Shown here in pieces: positions 10,872 to 23,319 of a stretch of DNA of 64,000 nt (its first letter is position 1; the number at the start of each line of letters is the position of its first letter). Under the pieces are notes generated by a model, which saw only the letters and a program-made list of their open reading frames with translations, was not told the DNA's origin and did not search any database. Origin of the DNA: Agrypnia vestita (lineage: Eukaryota > Arthropoda > Insecta > Trichoptera > Phryganeidae); the NCBI GenBank assembly GCA_016648135.1, contig JADDOH010002072.1, positions 60,260-124,259 on the forward strand. Direction: 5' to 3'. The translations under genes were made by a program, and so were the position numbers.

Positions 10872-11704
10872 TTAATGGGCGCTTAGACCGCGGTAAGAAA
10901 AATTAAACGATTCCGCGATACATTAATAATTTCAGTAAATGCTTTGCCATTCAATTCGTATTGCAATATCTTTAATTAAAAATTAATATTTATTATATCT
11001 TTGCACTACATACATAACATTTGGGTTATTTTTCAAACTTGTTTCATTTTCGTTATAATTTACACCTTTAGGTGGTAATAACTGTTCTTCATCGAACTAA
11101 TAGTGAAAAATAACCCGCGTGCCGTGCAAAGTTATATATCAAATTAATAATTTTGCTGGAGAAAATCCAACCGTAATAAAAAAAGTTACAGGGATCGAGT
11201 GGTACCGGGTACTGGGTGGTTCGTGTTTTTATGGAGTTTTTCGGAATCAAAAAAAATTTTATAAAGAATAGAGCTAGCTTCGAGATTCTAAATTATACTC
11301 CATCAGTAGGTATTTGAAAATATTAGATACAACGAATATGGTAAGGCGACATAATAGACAAATGTATATACCTCTCAAAATGATAATTAATTTAATAACT
11401 ATTAAATAATATAATAACCTTTCCTGGAGGCATATTTCGAGTTTTTCCATATTATGTCTCCACCATAGTCCTCACTAACATACACACTTTCCGTACACTG
11501 TGCCTACTGTATTCCGAAACATTGATCGCAACTTGTTTTGGTATTTATCTGATGAGTGACATTAAAATTAAACGTTCCTTTATTGTCTTTTTCGAGTATT
11601 ATTTTAAAATTATTTATATTTATCTAATGTAAATTCCTTTTTACATAATGTAAGTACATGCAACAGACACTCTTAATGGGAGGGTTGACGTTTTGTTTGT
11701 ATTT
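10872..11704. other. AT-rich non-coding DNA
   Basis: No gene or repeat edge recognised. A short match to TACACCTTTAGGTGGTAATA near 11063 is an isolated small palindromic word. Confidence 0.35.
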
Positions 11705-12895
11705 ACAAACTAACTATCAATCACGCCGTAGGCAGAGAGGATTGGACGCCACACTATTCTATCCTGGCACACCACTTTTGCTTCGGCCACATTCATACAT
11801 CTTCTCATACAAGTTCTACGGTTTTTGAGGCTTTTAATGGGGCCAATCTCAAATACTTGTAATATCTGATCGTGCCAGGTCTTTCGCGGACGCCCTTGAT
11901 TCCTGTTACCTTCAACACTCGCCTCATATATTTTCTTAACCATCCTTTCCTCGTTCATACGTTCCAGATGACCAAACCATCTCAGCACTCCTTTCTTTAT
12001 TCTATCTACCGCACTACAGCCAGCATTGCATTCACGTCTAATTTGTTCATTCCTCATTCTATCGACCAAAGATTTTCCACACAAGCGTCTTAGTGACCGC
12101 ATTTCTACCGCATTCAACCTACTTTCATTCCTCCTTTGCCAATTCCAGGCTTCACTTTCATACATCAGGGTTGGCACTAGAACGCCATTCTGCACCGCTA
12201 GCCTTGCTTCCTTCGACAGATTCATATTGGCCATAATTGCATTTAGAGCTCCATTAACTTTCCCGCAGTCACTCTCCTTTCGTTATCATTCTCAGCCTTG
12301 CCGTCTCTACTAAACATACTTCCCAAATACACAAACTCGTTCACCTATTATAAGCATTCATTGCTTACAATTATATCACACTTAGTCACTGTTTCATCCT
12401 CTCGAATACCGCCACTTTCGATTTGCTGACATTCATCAGAAGTTCACTCTGCATGCAAACATCGGACATCCTGGATACCAGGCACTACAGATCAACTTCA
12501 CTGTTAGCCACTAATACTGCATCGTCTGCGTATAGCAGACAGGATATGGTGAGTCCGTCCATTTTCGCTCCAACTTCTAGTTCGTTTAGTTCTTTCATAC
12601 AATTATCCATATACAGGTTGAAAAGCCATGGTGACATTACGCATCCCTGTTTGACATCTTTTGTAATAACAAACCATGATGTGAATGTCCCTTTAATTCT
12701 CACGCAAGCACTACTTACTTCGTACAGGGATGCAATTGTCTGTATGAGTTTACTCTTTACCCCATATTCAGACAAAACCTTCCATAACTTTCGTCTTATC
12801 ACCCTGTCATACGCTTTTTGGAGATTCTTCATACGGTTCTTTGCCAAAAACTTTTCCGTCATCTGGCGCAGTGAGAAAATCTGGTCCATACTCAT
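11705..12895 (-). pseudogene. LINE family L1, reverse transcriptase and C-terminal remnant
   Basis: Minus-strand remnant of a non-LTR retrotransposon open frame, 5' truncated. Reading from 12895 down: DQIFSLRQM, then NLQKAYDRVIRRKLWKVL, GVKSKLIQTIASLY, KQGCVMSPWLFNLYMD and LLYADDAVL, which are reverse transcriptase motifs; the YADD catalytic pair is intact. The first catalytic aspartate expected before LQKAYDRV is missing because of a small deletion. After a frame break near 12300-12480, a second frame (12234 to 11710) gives the tail: VLRWFGHLERMNEERM and GRPRKTWHDQI. The (GTTA)n tail is short here. Clade looks RTE-like but I cannot fix it. Related 3' fragments are at 8766, 36013 and 57050. 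Confidence 0.85.
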
Positions 12896-12898
12896 AAT

Positions 12899-12957
12899 GA
12901 AGACAGGAATATAGTCCTGCGAGATTATTAATGTTTTCCAAATAACCCTGTATATTG
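12899..12957. repeat. one arm of the TACAGGGTT MITE family
   Basis: The block ATTAATGTTTTCCAAATAAC followed by CCTGTA equals one terminal arm of the complete element at 30786-31044. The other arm is missing. It abuts the 5' end of the LINE remnant. Confidence 0.7.
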
Positions 12958-13281
12958 TATTATCCACGTCTCTGTGTCTTTGAAATAAAAAGAAATGAAA
13001 ATGAAACAAGAGTAAATCACAGAAGGGATTGATATCTAGCCCTCGTCGGCTTAAATTGTGCATCAAGGGCGTCTCCCGGGAAGCGGGGAGGGGGACACAA
13101 TATGCTGGCACACGTGCGGGCCTCCTCATTAGGGTGGCACGTGGGACGTCCTGCAACCTTCCAGCGTCACTTCATCTCGCGGGGGCGGCGAGCTTTCCCA
13201 CTTATTTATTTCAAGCGCTACATTCGTTATTAAAATTATATAAAAAGTAAAAAAGAATAATTCTAATTAATTAATCGATTA
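12958..13281. other. GC-richer segment, nothing recognised
   Basis: Positions 13040-13200 are clearly GC-rich compared with the flanks. No long coding frame or repeat match in this window. Confidence 0.35.
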
Positions 13282-13395
13282 GAAAGACATACAGAGAAAT
13301 CTGATTCACGAAAAAATATTAGGCTACTACTGGGATTCGAACCCAGGTCACCTCCTTTCCGGGGCCGGTGCTCTGACCACTATGTCTATAAAAAA
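13282..13395 (-). mobile_element. tRNA-derived SINE (family S2)
   Basis: Reverse complement contains GTGGTCAGAGCACCGGCCCC and CCTGGGTTCGAATCCCAG, a good B box and T-arm, followed by a short tail with AATATTTTTTCGTGAATCAG. The same tail follows a tRNA-like head at 23320-23440. Two copies with the same non-tRNA tail argue for a SINE and against a working tRNA gene. Confidence 0.65.
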
Positions 13396-14799
13396 ATACT
13401 CGGAAATCCCCGATTACTTAGAAATTTGTTATCATAATTTTTTTCGTGATTGTAAATGAAAATGTATTATTCATAGACCCCTCGGGTCTCTCATATCTTT
13501 TTTCTAAATTTAAAAAAAATTCCACATAAAAACAAACAATAATCAAAATTTTTTAACCTATACCAAATTTTACATATCCTAGATTTAATTTCAAATTTAC
13601 ACATTTAAAAAAAAATTATTGCGTTTTTTGTATAATATTTATTTTAATATTTTTTTGTATGAAGCGCCTTTGTGGTGAGTACTCATGAAAACGGTGCTAA
13701 ATAAATTATCCTATTATTTTAAATATAAAAATTTAAAAAAAAAACCTCTGTATTATTATTAAGGTTTTTCCAAAATATTTGTATATTAACTCAAAAATAA
13801 TAGCTATGTTTATCAGTTGATAATGGCCTAAACAGCCGAAGCGATCGTCCTGTAAGAGACTAATAAAATATTGAACTCTCATAAAAAACATTGTTTTTTT
13901 TAAATTTTTATATTTAAAATAATGGAGTTCTTTGCAATAAATAACGTCAGTGTTCAAAAAATTAAAATATCCTATTATTATTATTGTTAATTAATGTTGC
14001 GATTTGACATAAAATTATTGTAATTTATATAAAATAACTTTGTAAACACTATATATCATTATTATATATTGCTATATTTGAAGAAGAAAAAAAATATTAA
14101 TAAATTAATACATTTTCTATAAGCTACATATATTGTTTTCATCGTTGACTTTCTAATTAAACTACCACAAAATTATCAATGACCTTTCACCTAGTTATTT
14201 TGTTATAACTATTTTACCAAAATATTATATTCACCATTAATGGACGTATAACCTACATTTATACTTAAACCCGCTTAGAAAGTTCACCAATAACATTTGG
14301 GTTTTAGGTTTGCTGAGTAACATACACTTTATTAGGTAAGCTATAATCAGATTTACTTAAAGGCGCAAGAACCTATTCATACAGTAAATACGGTACATAT
14401 TGAGTAGACGAAATGTACCAACACCAACATTTGAAAGGGCAAAAGGCGAGCAATTTGTGAATATTCCCAAGAAATACGTTCCTCTCCATCATATTTGGGT
14501 TTCCTCTGGCAACGATAAACTCTCTTCGATTTAAGTTTACCCTTTTCAGGTTCAGTGCTTTGCTGAACCGCAATACATAAATCTATTGACAAAAAAAAAA
14601 TCCCTCGAACATTTTGTTTCTCGAAATTTCAATAAGAAGACCTATTTGTTTACTTCCACGCGAAGAGCTCCAGCCTGACTCGAGAGCGGATCCCTCGCAC
14701 ACGCATTTTATCACTCCTACAGACCAATGTTACACCTTTTAACAATAAAAATAAAATATTGAATATATTTAGTATTTGACAAATTAAATCACTGTACGC
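13396..14799. other. AT-rich DNA with an inverted pair at 13707-13925
   Basis: Arms of about 32 bp (TATTTTAAATATAAAAATTT near 13713, answered near 13893-13923) form a fold-back of about 215 bp. The rest to 14799 holds no gene I can support; frames near 14373-14592 and 14650-14937 show no family resemblance. Confidence 0.35.
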
Positions 14800-15690
14800 A
14801 GTTGAACAAAATAAATGAAGTGGAGTCCTCATTAATCGATTAATATATATTATAGATGTTTCACAGACAAGAAACTGTATTTTTATGGGAAAGTAGGTAA
14901 AGAAGTCTTTTTGAGTGTACATAGGACTTACGACCATGGTATAGTTGGCTTAAGTGATCACTTTACACAATGTAACGTTTGCCATTTCCACCCATTATAG
15001 AATATAGAGTAGCATGAACCGGCTGGAGGCGTTCGAAATGTGGATACATCGGAGAATGCTCCGGATACCCTGGACGGATATGGTCAGCAACACAAGAGTT
15101 CTTCAAAGAGCTAGAGTGAATAGAGAGTTGCTGACAAATATCAAAATCCGAAAGGTATCGTATTTAGGTCATGTGCTCAGAGGAGAAAAATATGAATAGC
15201 TCCACCTGATTCTTATGGGCAAGGTAGAGGGTCGTAGAGGTGTTGGAAGGAGACAAATTTCCTGGCTCCGCAATATACGCGACTGGACGGGCATAAGAAG
15301 TGTTGGAGAGCTGTTTCGTGCTGCCCAGGACAGGGACGCTTTCTCTCGGGTGATAGTTAACGTTGGGGGGACCTGACATGACACCAAAAGAAGAAGAAGA
15401 TAGAATATACCATGTCTACTACTTTGGAAGTTGTATATATATTTAAATTACGTGCCACGTTTTACATGTGTGTTGAACAAAGCATTTTCCTTCCCCCTCA
15501 TTGCCCACAGATGTCGCTAATTATTCTTATGTTAATTTCACTTATGAGACTTCTACAAATTGATTACGGAATTTTTTATCTATTCTATAATATACGTTAG
15601 TTGATTAATGGTGTCTCTGTCACAAAAAATCCAGCACTGTTCTGAAAGATTTGAACAAACTCAAAATATTCTGAAGAGGAGTCCGTTCAT
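14800..15690 (-). repeat. repeat family R2, copy split by a LINE
   Basis: 14800-14996 plus 15410-15690 together match, in the opposite orientation, the copy at 44757-45250. Shared blocks include TTAAGTGATCACTTTACACA, AGCACTGTTCTGAAAGATTT and ATTATAGATGTTTCACAGA. Family type unknown; no coding. Confidence 0.75.
14997..15409 (+). mobile_element. 5'-truncated LINE with 10 bp target duplication
   Basis: The insert 15007-15399 is flanked by ATAGAATATA (14997-15006 and 15400-15409). It encodes, with one break, MNRLEAFEMWIHRRMLRIPW, SYLGHVLRGEKYE and GRRGVGRRQISWLRNIRDW, the C-terminal tail of a non-LTR retrotransposon, and ends in an (AAG)n tail. The copy of the same host repeat near 45060-45100 has a single ATAGAATATA and no insert, so it is the empty site. 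Confidence 0.9.
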
Positions 15691-16149
15691 TTTTTGAATG
15701 CCACGTGCATTAGTGTACGTGTATTAAAAAAACTTTTAACATTTTTTTGAGTAAGTATTAGACGCATAAAATAAATATTAATACGATGTATAATGATAGA
15801 TGGCGCTATTGGGATTATTTTTATAAACAATCAGTTTGTAACCAGGTTTCCTCTTTTCCTGAGTTAGATATATCTATTCGCGTTTTGTAGTCTCCGTATC
15901 TTTAAGCTAAAAATATTAAACAATGAAACGATCAACGACCGTAATAATAACCTTAACTCTTTAATGAAATTCACATATTTCAATGTATTTATATATTTAT
16001 TTACTTATATATTTATTTTCATACGCATAGAAAAGGAAAATTGACTTTACGATGGATTTTAAATTCTTATTCCTTTAAAATGTACCTAAGTTTCATAGAT
16101 TCCAGGGAAATTTCCTTGAGCAGTGACAGGATTTTGTATTTATCTCTGA
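15691..16149. other. AT-rich non-coding DNA
   Basis: Nothing recognised. Confidence 0.35.
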
Positions 16150-16505
16150 AATTATATATTAAGTGTTTTATCATTATGATAATGACTTTGAATAATTAGT
16201 GATGTTTATATTTATATATATTTCTCTTTCTTTTTCCTTAATTTTTGCTATATATATTTTTAATTTGCTATTTTCTTTACTTATTGCTCTTTTCTTAATT
16301 TGCTTAAAATTTTTAACTTTGTACTGTATTTTATGTTGTTTTTTGTACTTAATTGTTTTCGTTTTTTATCTCTTATATAGTTTATAAAGTGAATAATATT
16401 TTGTAATAGTGTAACACACAATTGTAACAATGAACCTACAGACGAACGTCTTTTTAGTCGTTTTGTGGGACTAAATATTATAAAATGTAAAGAAAATAAA
16501 TAGAA
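16150..16505 (+). mobile_element. LINE family L3 3' UTR fragment
   Basis: Matches, in inverse orientation, 17168-17460 and resembles the downstream part of the LINE at 17780-18250 (shared TGAATAATTAGTGATG). A hairpin-forming block with GACGAACGTC and TCGTTTTGTGGGACTA lies just before an A-rich end at 16480-16505. No coding remains. Confidence 0.65.
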
Positions 16506-17167
16506 AAAATTGTACTTTACTTTTATGCCCCTCATATATAGGCTGGCGGTCGAGGGCTGAAGAAAATGAATAAATAATGAGCAGTCTATGTAGTCTATGT
16601 AGTACTCACCGTTCCATCCGATGTTCCCTGGACCCCGGTCACGCCATCTGCAACACGGTAAATTCAATTAAAATCTTATTAATGCGGAGTGAATTCTGCC
16701 ATTTTATTTTCATTCTTCATTCGGTTTCATCACTCAGCGGTAATCTCATTAATTTCCGACGCCACACCCCCCCCCCCTCCTACCCACCCGCGCTCCCCTA
16801 TTCGCCACCAGGAAAACTGCGAGCGAGATTTCTCGTGGAATTGCTCACTTCTGTACGTTCGTTTCATAATGCCCTAACTCAACAGATGGGGTAAATATTT
16901 TCCCACTAATATGTAATAATTATTATTTCATTCTTTGGGGTTCTGTTCTGATGGAAGTTTTAATGCGTGTTCGCTGCTGGTTGAAGTGTATGCGATATAC
17001 GCGAGAAGAGATGGATGCTAAATATGATTTAAGTGTAAGAATATTTTTATCCATGAGATCAAAAAAAGAAGTGTAAGTGGGTTATTTATGTGTACATAAA
17101 TATGTATCAAAGGAAACCACTTCATTTATTCGAAAATTTACAATAGATACTTAATGAAATAAATACA
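16506..17167. other. candidate single-copy segment
   Basis: Positions 16600-16880 have balanced composition with a C-rich tract at 16765-16800, unlike the transposon-derived flanks. It matches nothing else in the window. It sits between two inverted copies of the same LINE 3' UTR. No exon signature found. Confidence 0.35.
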
Positions 17168-18250
17168 CTTTTTTTTTTACATTTTATAATATCTAGTCCC
17201 ACAAAACGTCTAAAAAGACGTTTGTGCGTAGGTTCATTTTTACAATTGAATGTTACACTATTACTAAATATTATTCACTTTATAAACATAGAAGATAAAA
17301 AACGAAAACAATTAAGTAAAAAAGACAACATAAAAGAAATTTTCAGTACAGAGTTTAAAATTTTAAGCAAATTAAGAAAAGAGTAATAAATAAAGAAAAT
17401 AGGGCATTAAAAATATACATATATAACAAAAATTAAGAAAATTAATTCATTTTAAATAAAATTTGCTTTTATTTAAAATAAAACTCCGTAATCTCATTTA
17501 TGACTATTGATTTGATACTTCTTTAATTGAATCCCATTCCCTCCCTCTCCCCACCCCTCCCATTTTATGCATTATCATAATTTAAATCTTTGAAATATTT
17601 ATTATTTATCACATATTCTTAATCATTGTTTTTTATTTAGTTTTTTTTACCAGCTTTGAGGAAACTTTACTGGTCACACTCGTGAATATTTTTTTGATAT
17701 TATATAAAAAAAATAAAAAAATTGTACTGTATATTTCCCAAATAAAATAAAATAAAAATAAATAGAAAATGTACATATACATCACTAATTATTCATTGTC
17801 ATTATCATAATAATACGCTTCATATCATTTCAATATTAATAGAGTTCATATATATTATGTTGTTTTATGTTATTTTCTAATAACCACTTTTTAAGTTCTG
17901 ACACTGATTTTAGAGTCATTAGGCCTGTGGGAAAGGTACTTTGTATTTTGTTCAAGAACATTGGAACTCGATATTCAAGTGTCCTCAGACCACATTTGTT
18001 TGTTATTATTAGTATTATTAAAATTTGATTTGTAGCGCATCTTGTGTTTCTGCCATGATCAACTACATTTTTGTAAATTTCATTTTCGTGATTTTCTTTT
18101 ATCAGCAGAAATAGAACTAGTCCAAGAATTGGAAAAATATTTACGGATGAATATGCATAATTGAAGGCGGCGTAGAGAGTTGCCGATGCGTGGGATGTCG
18201 GTAGCTAAAGTGAGCGTCTTGGTCCACACGAGGATGCTGACTGACGCGAT
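17168..18250 (-). pseudogene. LINE family L3 C-terminal and 3' UTR remnant
   Basis: Minus-strand frames near 17830-18050 read NTRCATNQILIILI, then KCGLRTLEYRVPMFLNKIQS and TLKSVSELKKWLLENNI, followed by a stop. This fits the end of a jockey-like non-LTR retrotransposon protein. The 3' UTR continues to about 17168 and includes the GACGTTTTGTGGGACTA block in reverse. The 5' part is degraded. Confidence 0.65.
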
Positions 18251-18640
18251 TATAAATGTCACAAGTTCATTAATAAGTGCATTCAGTGATGGGAGGTACC
18301 GTAATACTATAATTGAACAATCTTTTTTATTTTATGTGTTTGCATACAATTTTTCTATTACATTCCTCCTCTCATGTATCTTATCTTTATAAGCAAAAGT
18401 CTATTGTAAAAATGTAATTCTAGTTTTAGCAAGCCAGGTTATAAACACAGTTTTTTTTACACTATGGTGAGCTGGGTATAACATATATAATAATAATATT
18501 TAATAAATATATATAATATAAAGCAAATTTGCATATCATATCTCATTATAACCATTACCATTGGAGCAGACGTCATCTTACTCAATTAATCTGGATAAAA
18601 CTGTAAGTACATTTTTTTCTCATACTCTAAAAATACTTAC

Positions 18641-19259
18641 TTTTATTCTTCACTGTAAGCCAAATTTAAATATCTATTTAAATGTAGTAAATATCTGAAC
18701 ACGAAATATGCTTTATTGGTGCTGTGTTAAAATATTTTATTAAAATATTTTTGACTATTTTTTAGGCACCTGGAAATTTACCCTAATGTATCAATAACTA
18801 GGGGAATTGTAAAAAATATCTGTAATAATGTTTAATTGTAAATGAGGAGAGAAATAGCCCAACATTAAAATCAAATTATCATTAACCTTTTGAAAATATA
18901 TAGAATCAATAAATATTCGCTACTACATACACATTATATAGACTCACTCCTTTTATTCTTCACTGTAAGCCAAATTTAAATATCTATTTAAATGTAGTAA
19001 ATATCTGAACACGAAATATGCTTTATTGGTGCTGTGTTAAAATATTTTATTAAAATATTTTTGACTATTTTTTAGGCACCTGGAAATTTACCCTAATGTA
19101 TCAATAACTAGGGGAATTGTAAAAAATATCTGTAATAATGTTTAATTGTAAATGAGGAGAGAAATAGCCCAACATTAAAATCAAATTATCATTAACCTTT
19201 TGAAAATATATAGAATCAATAAATATTCGCTACTACATACACATTATATAGACTCACTC
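18641..19259. repeat. exact 310 bp tandem duplication
   Basis: 18641-18949 and 18951-19259 are the same 309 bp with a 310 bp period; I compared the lines and saw no difference in the shared span. The unit starts TTTTATTCTTCACTGTAAGC and ends TATAGACTCACTC. No coding. Exact identity implies a recent duplication or an assembly error. Confidence 0.9.
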
Positions 19260-19789
19260 TTAAACACCCTTGTACTAAAATTGTATAAATGCCCTAGATT
19301 CAGAAGAAATTATACTAATATTAAGATGGCCGTGATGGGCTAAAACCGGAATGATAAAAAAACAATAAATAGTGGTGAAAAGTTATAAATTATTTTAATT
19401 AAATCGCCTTTATATATTTTTTTAACTGTTTATGAACATAATTTTATGTTTTAAAAGAATTTAATTTATGGACAGGTGGTTTTCCACGTTAGGTTGCATC
19501 ACATAAATGGCCATAGGTGAAAGCTAGTTACCTCGCAGGTGGTGGCAGTGGGTGAGGTTTTCCATATGACTTACTTCATACGCGTGTTAGCTTTATTAAA
19601 AATACTGTTGCCAGGTTCACACCCCCGGAAGCCCTGACCTGCTGACCTGCCCTCAGCAGCCCCCCTCCCCCAGCCCTGGCTGTGGGTACATTCTCCAGAG
19701 ATGTGATTAAATATGATTGAATGTTTTAATAACTATCGCTTGTTCGCCGACAAGAAAATAGTATTCCTTTATTGAAACTGATTCGTTGT
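19260..19789. other. AT-rich DNA with a C-rich patch
   Basis: A patch at 19610-19685 is GC-rich with a CCCCCCTCCCCC run. No repeat or gene recognised. Confidence 0.35.
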
Positions 19790-20460
19790 TATGCACTTTC
19801 CCACTATTGTTTGTTTCCACTTTCCCACTATTTCCCACTATATTTTGAAAGCACATTTACTTTTCAAGTTACTTCAGGGACATATTGACTGTCCCAGCCA
19901 ATTGGAGCTGGTTTCTCTCCACGCTCCATCAAGGCGAACCCGACAGTCCGTGCTCTTCCATGTACCCATAAGCAGAACCTCTTATGCACAGAACTCATTC
20001 ATCCAGCGAACATGCAAAGCAAACAATGATCACTTCAATGACATTGATATATTTAATACCAACATCTCAGCTCTTAAAAATCACATTTAAACCGCTTATA
20101 TTATATTACTAGTTTCTAAATCTTCACCGGATTAACTGAGACCGACCATCATCATACACACACCACAGCCAAACTCTCATCACTCTTTACTCATACCTCC
20201 ATATCTGTGTACAACGTCACGCACAGAATACATACGCACTCCACTCAGCCACAATCCCATACACCTTACTCCACTTCCCCCTCTTACTCCCACTCCTATC
20301 CCTCTATTTAATATATGTTCTCTTTATTGCTTGACTTAACATTTTATGCCGTGGATCTCTATAATTGGTCTACGAATTACCCAATACGTTATGTATTATT
20401 ATAATAAATTGTATACTGTTTAGATTCCCAAAATAAAAAAAATAATAAAAATAAAAATAA
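19790..20460 (+). mobile_element. poly(A) LINE 3' end (family L4)
   Basis: A plus-strand frame reads LLQGHIDCPSQLELVSLHAP, then RTRQSVLFHVPISRTSYAQN and a stop after NTNISALKNHI. This is the typical C-terminal stretch of jockey-like elements. A 3' UTR with AATAAATTG and an AAAAT-rich tail follows to about 20460. Only this 3' part is present. Confidence 0.7.
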
Positions 20461-22019
20461 ATTGAAAGGGGAAAGGGGACACTGGGACTTGGTACTTTTA
20501 TTAGTTTTGGTACTTTTATTAGCTATGTTTTATTTTAACAGCTGATAGCATGTCCTTTAATCCGCTTCTGCATCATAACTTTTTTCCCGACTCTTCATGA
20601 TCCTGGGCCATTTTTTGAGCCATGAGTAGCAAAGCTCCAATCATATCTCGGATTTGATCTACCCAAGATTGCTTGTTGAAAATTGGCCTCTCATCTTATG
20701 TCTTTATACGTTATCAGTGATATAATTTCTCCAGGTTCTATTTCTGTACGAAATAAATATTATCCTGTATCTTGTAGAAATGTTTACATTAGTTACTAAG
20801 CTGTAGTGACTTAACAATGTGTTAATTTAGTATAAAAAATATCACAATAAGGTTTATGTAATTTTATAAAATTCTACCATGTCACAATAGTTTCATTAGT
20901 TTGCAGTTGTCTACCAGCAATATGCTTCAGTTTTGTTCCTGACACGACAGACATTTTATGTGTTACGTTGTGTATAACATATTTAAAAAATGTTATTAGG
21001 AATATTAATATGAGATAACACAAAAATAAAGTTTATTGACAATTTTTCAACACTATTTTAAAACAATGGTAAACAAAAGTAGGTAACAAGATTCCTTAAT
21101 TGATTCTTGTTAACCTATTCATTTCTTGTATTCCCTACCCATCTCAGTTGGTATCTAGTTGGGGAAAGTTTTTCTGTTATAACATTAGCAAAAGTTGATC
21201 ACCAATTATAATTAGTCAATTTATAAGGACGAAAGTACATTGTAGAAATCAGGAAATATTGAACCGCCTTACAAATTCTCTTATGTGTATAGAGAAAAAT
21301 TAAAATGATCTAATACGTGGACGATGTATTTACTCAAAAATATACAGGAAATAATATTTGATCACCAACTAATTTAGTTACATAGTTGGATACCTGTTTT
21401 TTCTAAATACCTTAAAAACTATAGACAAAGTATATCAAGAGATGGCGTCAATTATCATCACAAGTCATTACTGAAAGTCTGTTTCTGTCATGTCGACAAC
21501 TTGGAAATTCGAGATAAGTGTGCTCAGAGATGGCGTCATATTCTTTCGCAATTCATTAGAAATATTACAAATAATATTTAAATACCTTTTAAAATATATT
21601 TTACTTTGTAATACCCAGGTATTAGATAAGTTATTATCTACAACTGATGACGAGAGGGACTGTTCCTCTCAAAACAATAGTAGTAATTTAATAACTCATA
21701 TTGTGTGTGAATTACAAAGTAAAGTTAAACATATTTTAAATTATAATGTTGCACCACGAAGTATCTGCCAAATCTTTCAATGATATTAAATACCTTGGTT
21801 AAATTGTGTTCTGACCTGTTCTGCTTCGTTCTGACATTGTTTATATATTCATATTCTGAGATCTAGCAGAGGATCTGCCTGTACCTGTACTGTTGTAATC
21901 TGTACCCGTACAGAAGCCTTCAGAAGTGACAAGAGAAAAGGTACCCAAGTTTTCGCTAATAACTAATAATATAGTTATTATCTTCTGTGTTTAGTTTTTG
22001 GGAATATTTTTCCATCTAT
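20461..22019. other. AT-rich DNA with short repeats
   Basis: Includes a doubled GGTACTTTTATTAG near 20492-20525, a doubled AGAGATGGCGTCA near 21438 and 21526, and an inverted pair ATTTTACTTTGTAA (near 21597) / TTACAAAGTAAAGT (near 21712). The frame 21490-21783 spans part of that inverted pair and shows no family resemblance. Confidence 0.3.
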
Positions 22020-22029
22020 ATGTAACCTC

Positions 22030-22078
22030 TCTGGCCTACGTTTCGAATTCCATTGCAGGGTCTATTATCAGAACTGAT
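22030..22078 (-). ncRNA. hammerhead-like motif, GGATCC/GAAACGT type (decayed)
   Basis: The minus strand gives CTGATAATAGACCCTGC, then AATGGAATTCGAAACGTAGG. It aligns with the copies at 36580-36625 and 59581-59640. The core CTGATGA has lost one base match and stem II is imperfect, so activity is doubtful. A hairpin with 17-18 bp arms (AGAATTTTTGTAGCGTT) follows at 22255-22305. Confidence 0.4.
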
Positions 22079-22782
22079 ATGATGGGTGTGTGTGGATGTG
22101 TAGGTTAAGTATTGCCTTGCAATACCGTACCGAAGTCAGGATGTGTCCAAGTTTGTGTTAGCATAAGCACTAGATTGCAGTACCGTGACGAAAGCAAGGT
22201 GTGTATGTCTTAATGTAGTGTGTGGTGATACCGTGTCGGAGACAAGTGTTGTTGAGAATTTTTGTAGCGTTGATGGAACAGTGACATAACGCTACAAAAA
22301 TTCTTGACATATTATGTGATCTCTCTGGATCCAGGCCACATATACACAGCAGAATATCCCAGAAAACTATACACAGAAGATTCTAAACGGCCGTGAAAGC
22401 CTGAGAACATACATATGTAGTTATCAATTTGCTAAATATAAACAATGTCAGCTAATATTTTTTGAACTGTAATTTGGTAAATGATTTAATGTGTGCATTT
22501 TAAGATCCATTTTTTAATTTAAAAACTTGCATCTACGATGAAAAATTATAAAATGTTTGTCTCAACATGAGCACATTTCAATAAGGCTTGAATTATAAAT
22601 TTTGCAAAACATTGTACCAACGTAGAGTAAAATAATAAAAAATATTAAAAATACTCCGTGGAAACAGCATTTTTAAAACAAGATTTTTCCAAGCATAATT
22701 TTATTTGTTTGACTTATCAAAAAAAAACTATCGTAATATTGCTTATTGGTAGAGTTTAGATATATATAGTATAGAGTATAAA

Positions 22783-22967
22783 GAGTAGCTTGTTGGTCTT
22801 GTGGTTAGGACGCTCGCTTCGTGACCCAAAGGTCGCGGGTTCGAACTTCACTCCAGACTAGCAAGTTAGTTCTATTTTAATAGCACAAGCGTTTAGCTTA
22901 GTTTGAAAATAGTAAGAATACTGATGTGACACGTATTCCGTGTTCGCATCTCTATATTTAAAAAAAA
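22783..22967 (+). mobile_element. tRNA-derived SINE, family S1 (best copy)
   Basis: The head GTAGCTTGTTGGTCTTGTGG followed by GGTCGCGGGTTCGAACTTC (B box at 22838-22846) is tRNA-like with A and B boxes for RNA polymerase III. The tail carries TTTGAAAATAGTAAGAATA and ATGTGACACGTATTCCGTG, ending CGCATCTCTATATT and an A run. Other copies: 2360, 6365, 25842, 29195, 41455 and 57836. Confidence 0.85.
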
Positions 22968-22985
22968 TTGCTTAGAGGGAATAGT

Positions 22986-23228
22986 TTATGTTGACAGATT
23001 CTCAAATAAAGAGTTGGTATGCCGTGTCCTTTCTGCTTGTACTTCAATGAAAGGTGCTCGAGAGGGCTCGCCTTGATTTATGTATCGACAATATACGAAG
23101 AGCAGGGATGCTGTGCGCGCCCTCACTGCACCCGGACGTGCCTGGAATCGCTCCACACCCCCTGCCCTTACGAGAAACAACCCCCTAGCCGGACGAATTA
23201 GACTTACGTAAATCAGTGAAAGATACAC
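22986..23228. other. GC-balanced patch
   Basis: Both strands stay open over 180-240 bases here because of composition. Neither translation resembles a known family. It is not called as a gene. Confidence 0.3.
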
Positions 23229-23319
23229 AAAATTTCATCACAAAAAAAGTACGAGCCTTATAATGATGAAATAAGGTGGATTTCTTAATTAAAACATATA
23301 TCAAATTTATGATTCAATT

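Noticed and set aside
13320..13390. Possible tRNA gene with a good B box
   Set aside because: A second copy at 23.3-23.4 kb shares the non-tRNA tail, so a SINE is the better explanation.
16199..16387. 62-codon hydrophobic frame
   Set aside because: The T-rich LINE 3' UTR yields Phe/Leu/Ile codons by composition; not a membrane protein gene.
18641..19259. CRISPR-like array
   Set aside because: Only two long units with no spacers, in an animal genome; it is a tandem duplication.
21490..21783. 97-codon frame with DERDCSSQNNSSN
   Set aside because: It spans an inverted repeat pair and has no recognisable family; insufficient support for a gene.
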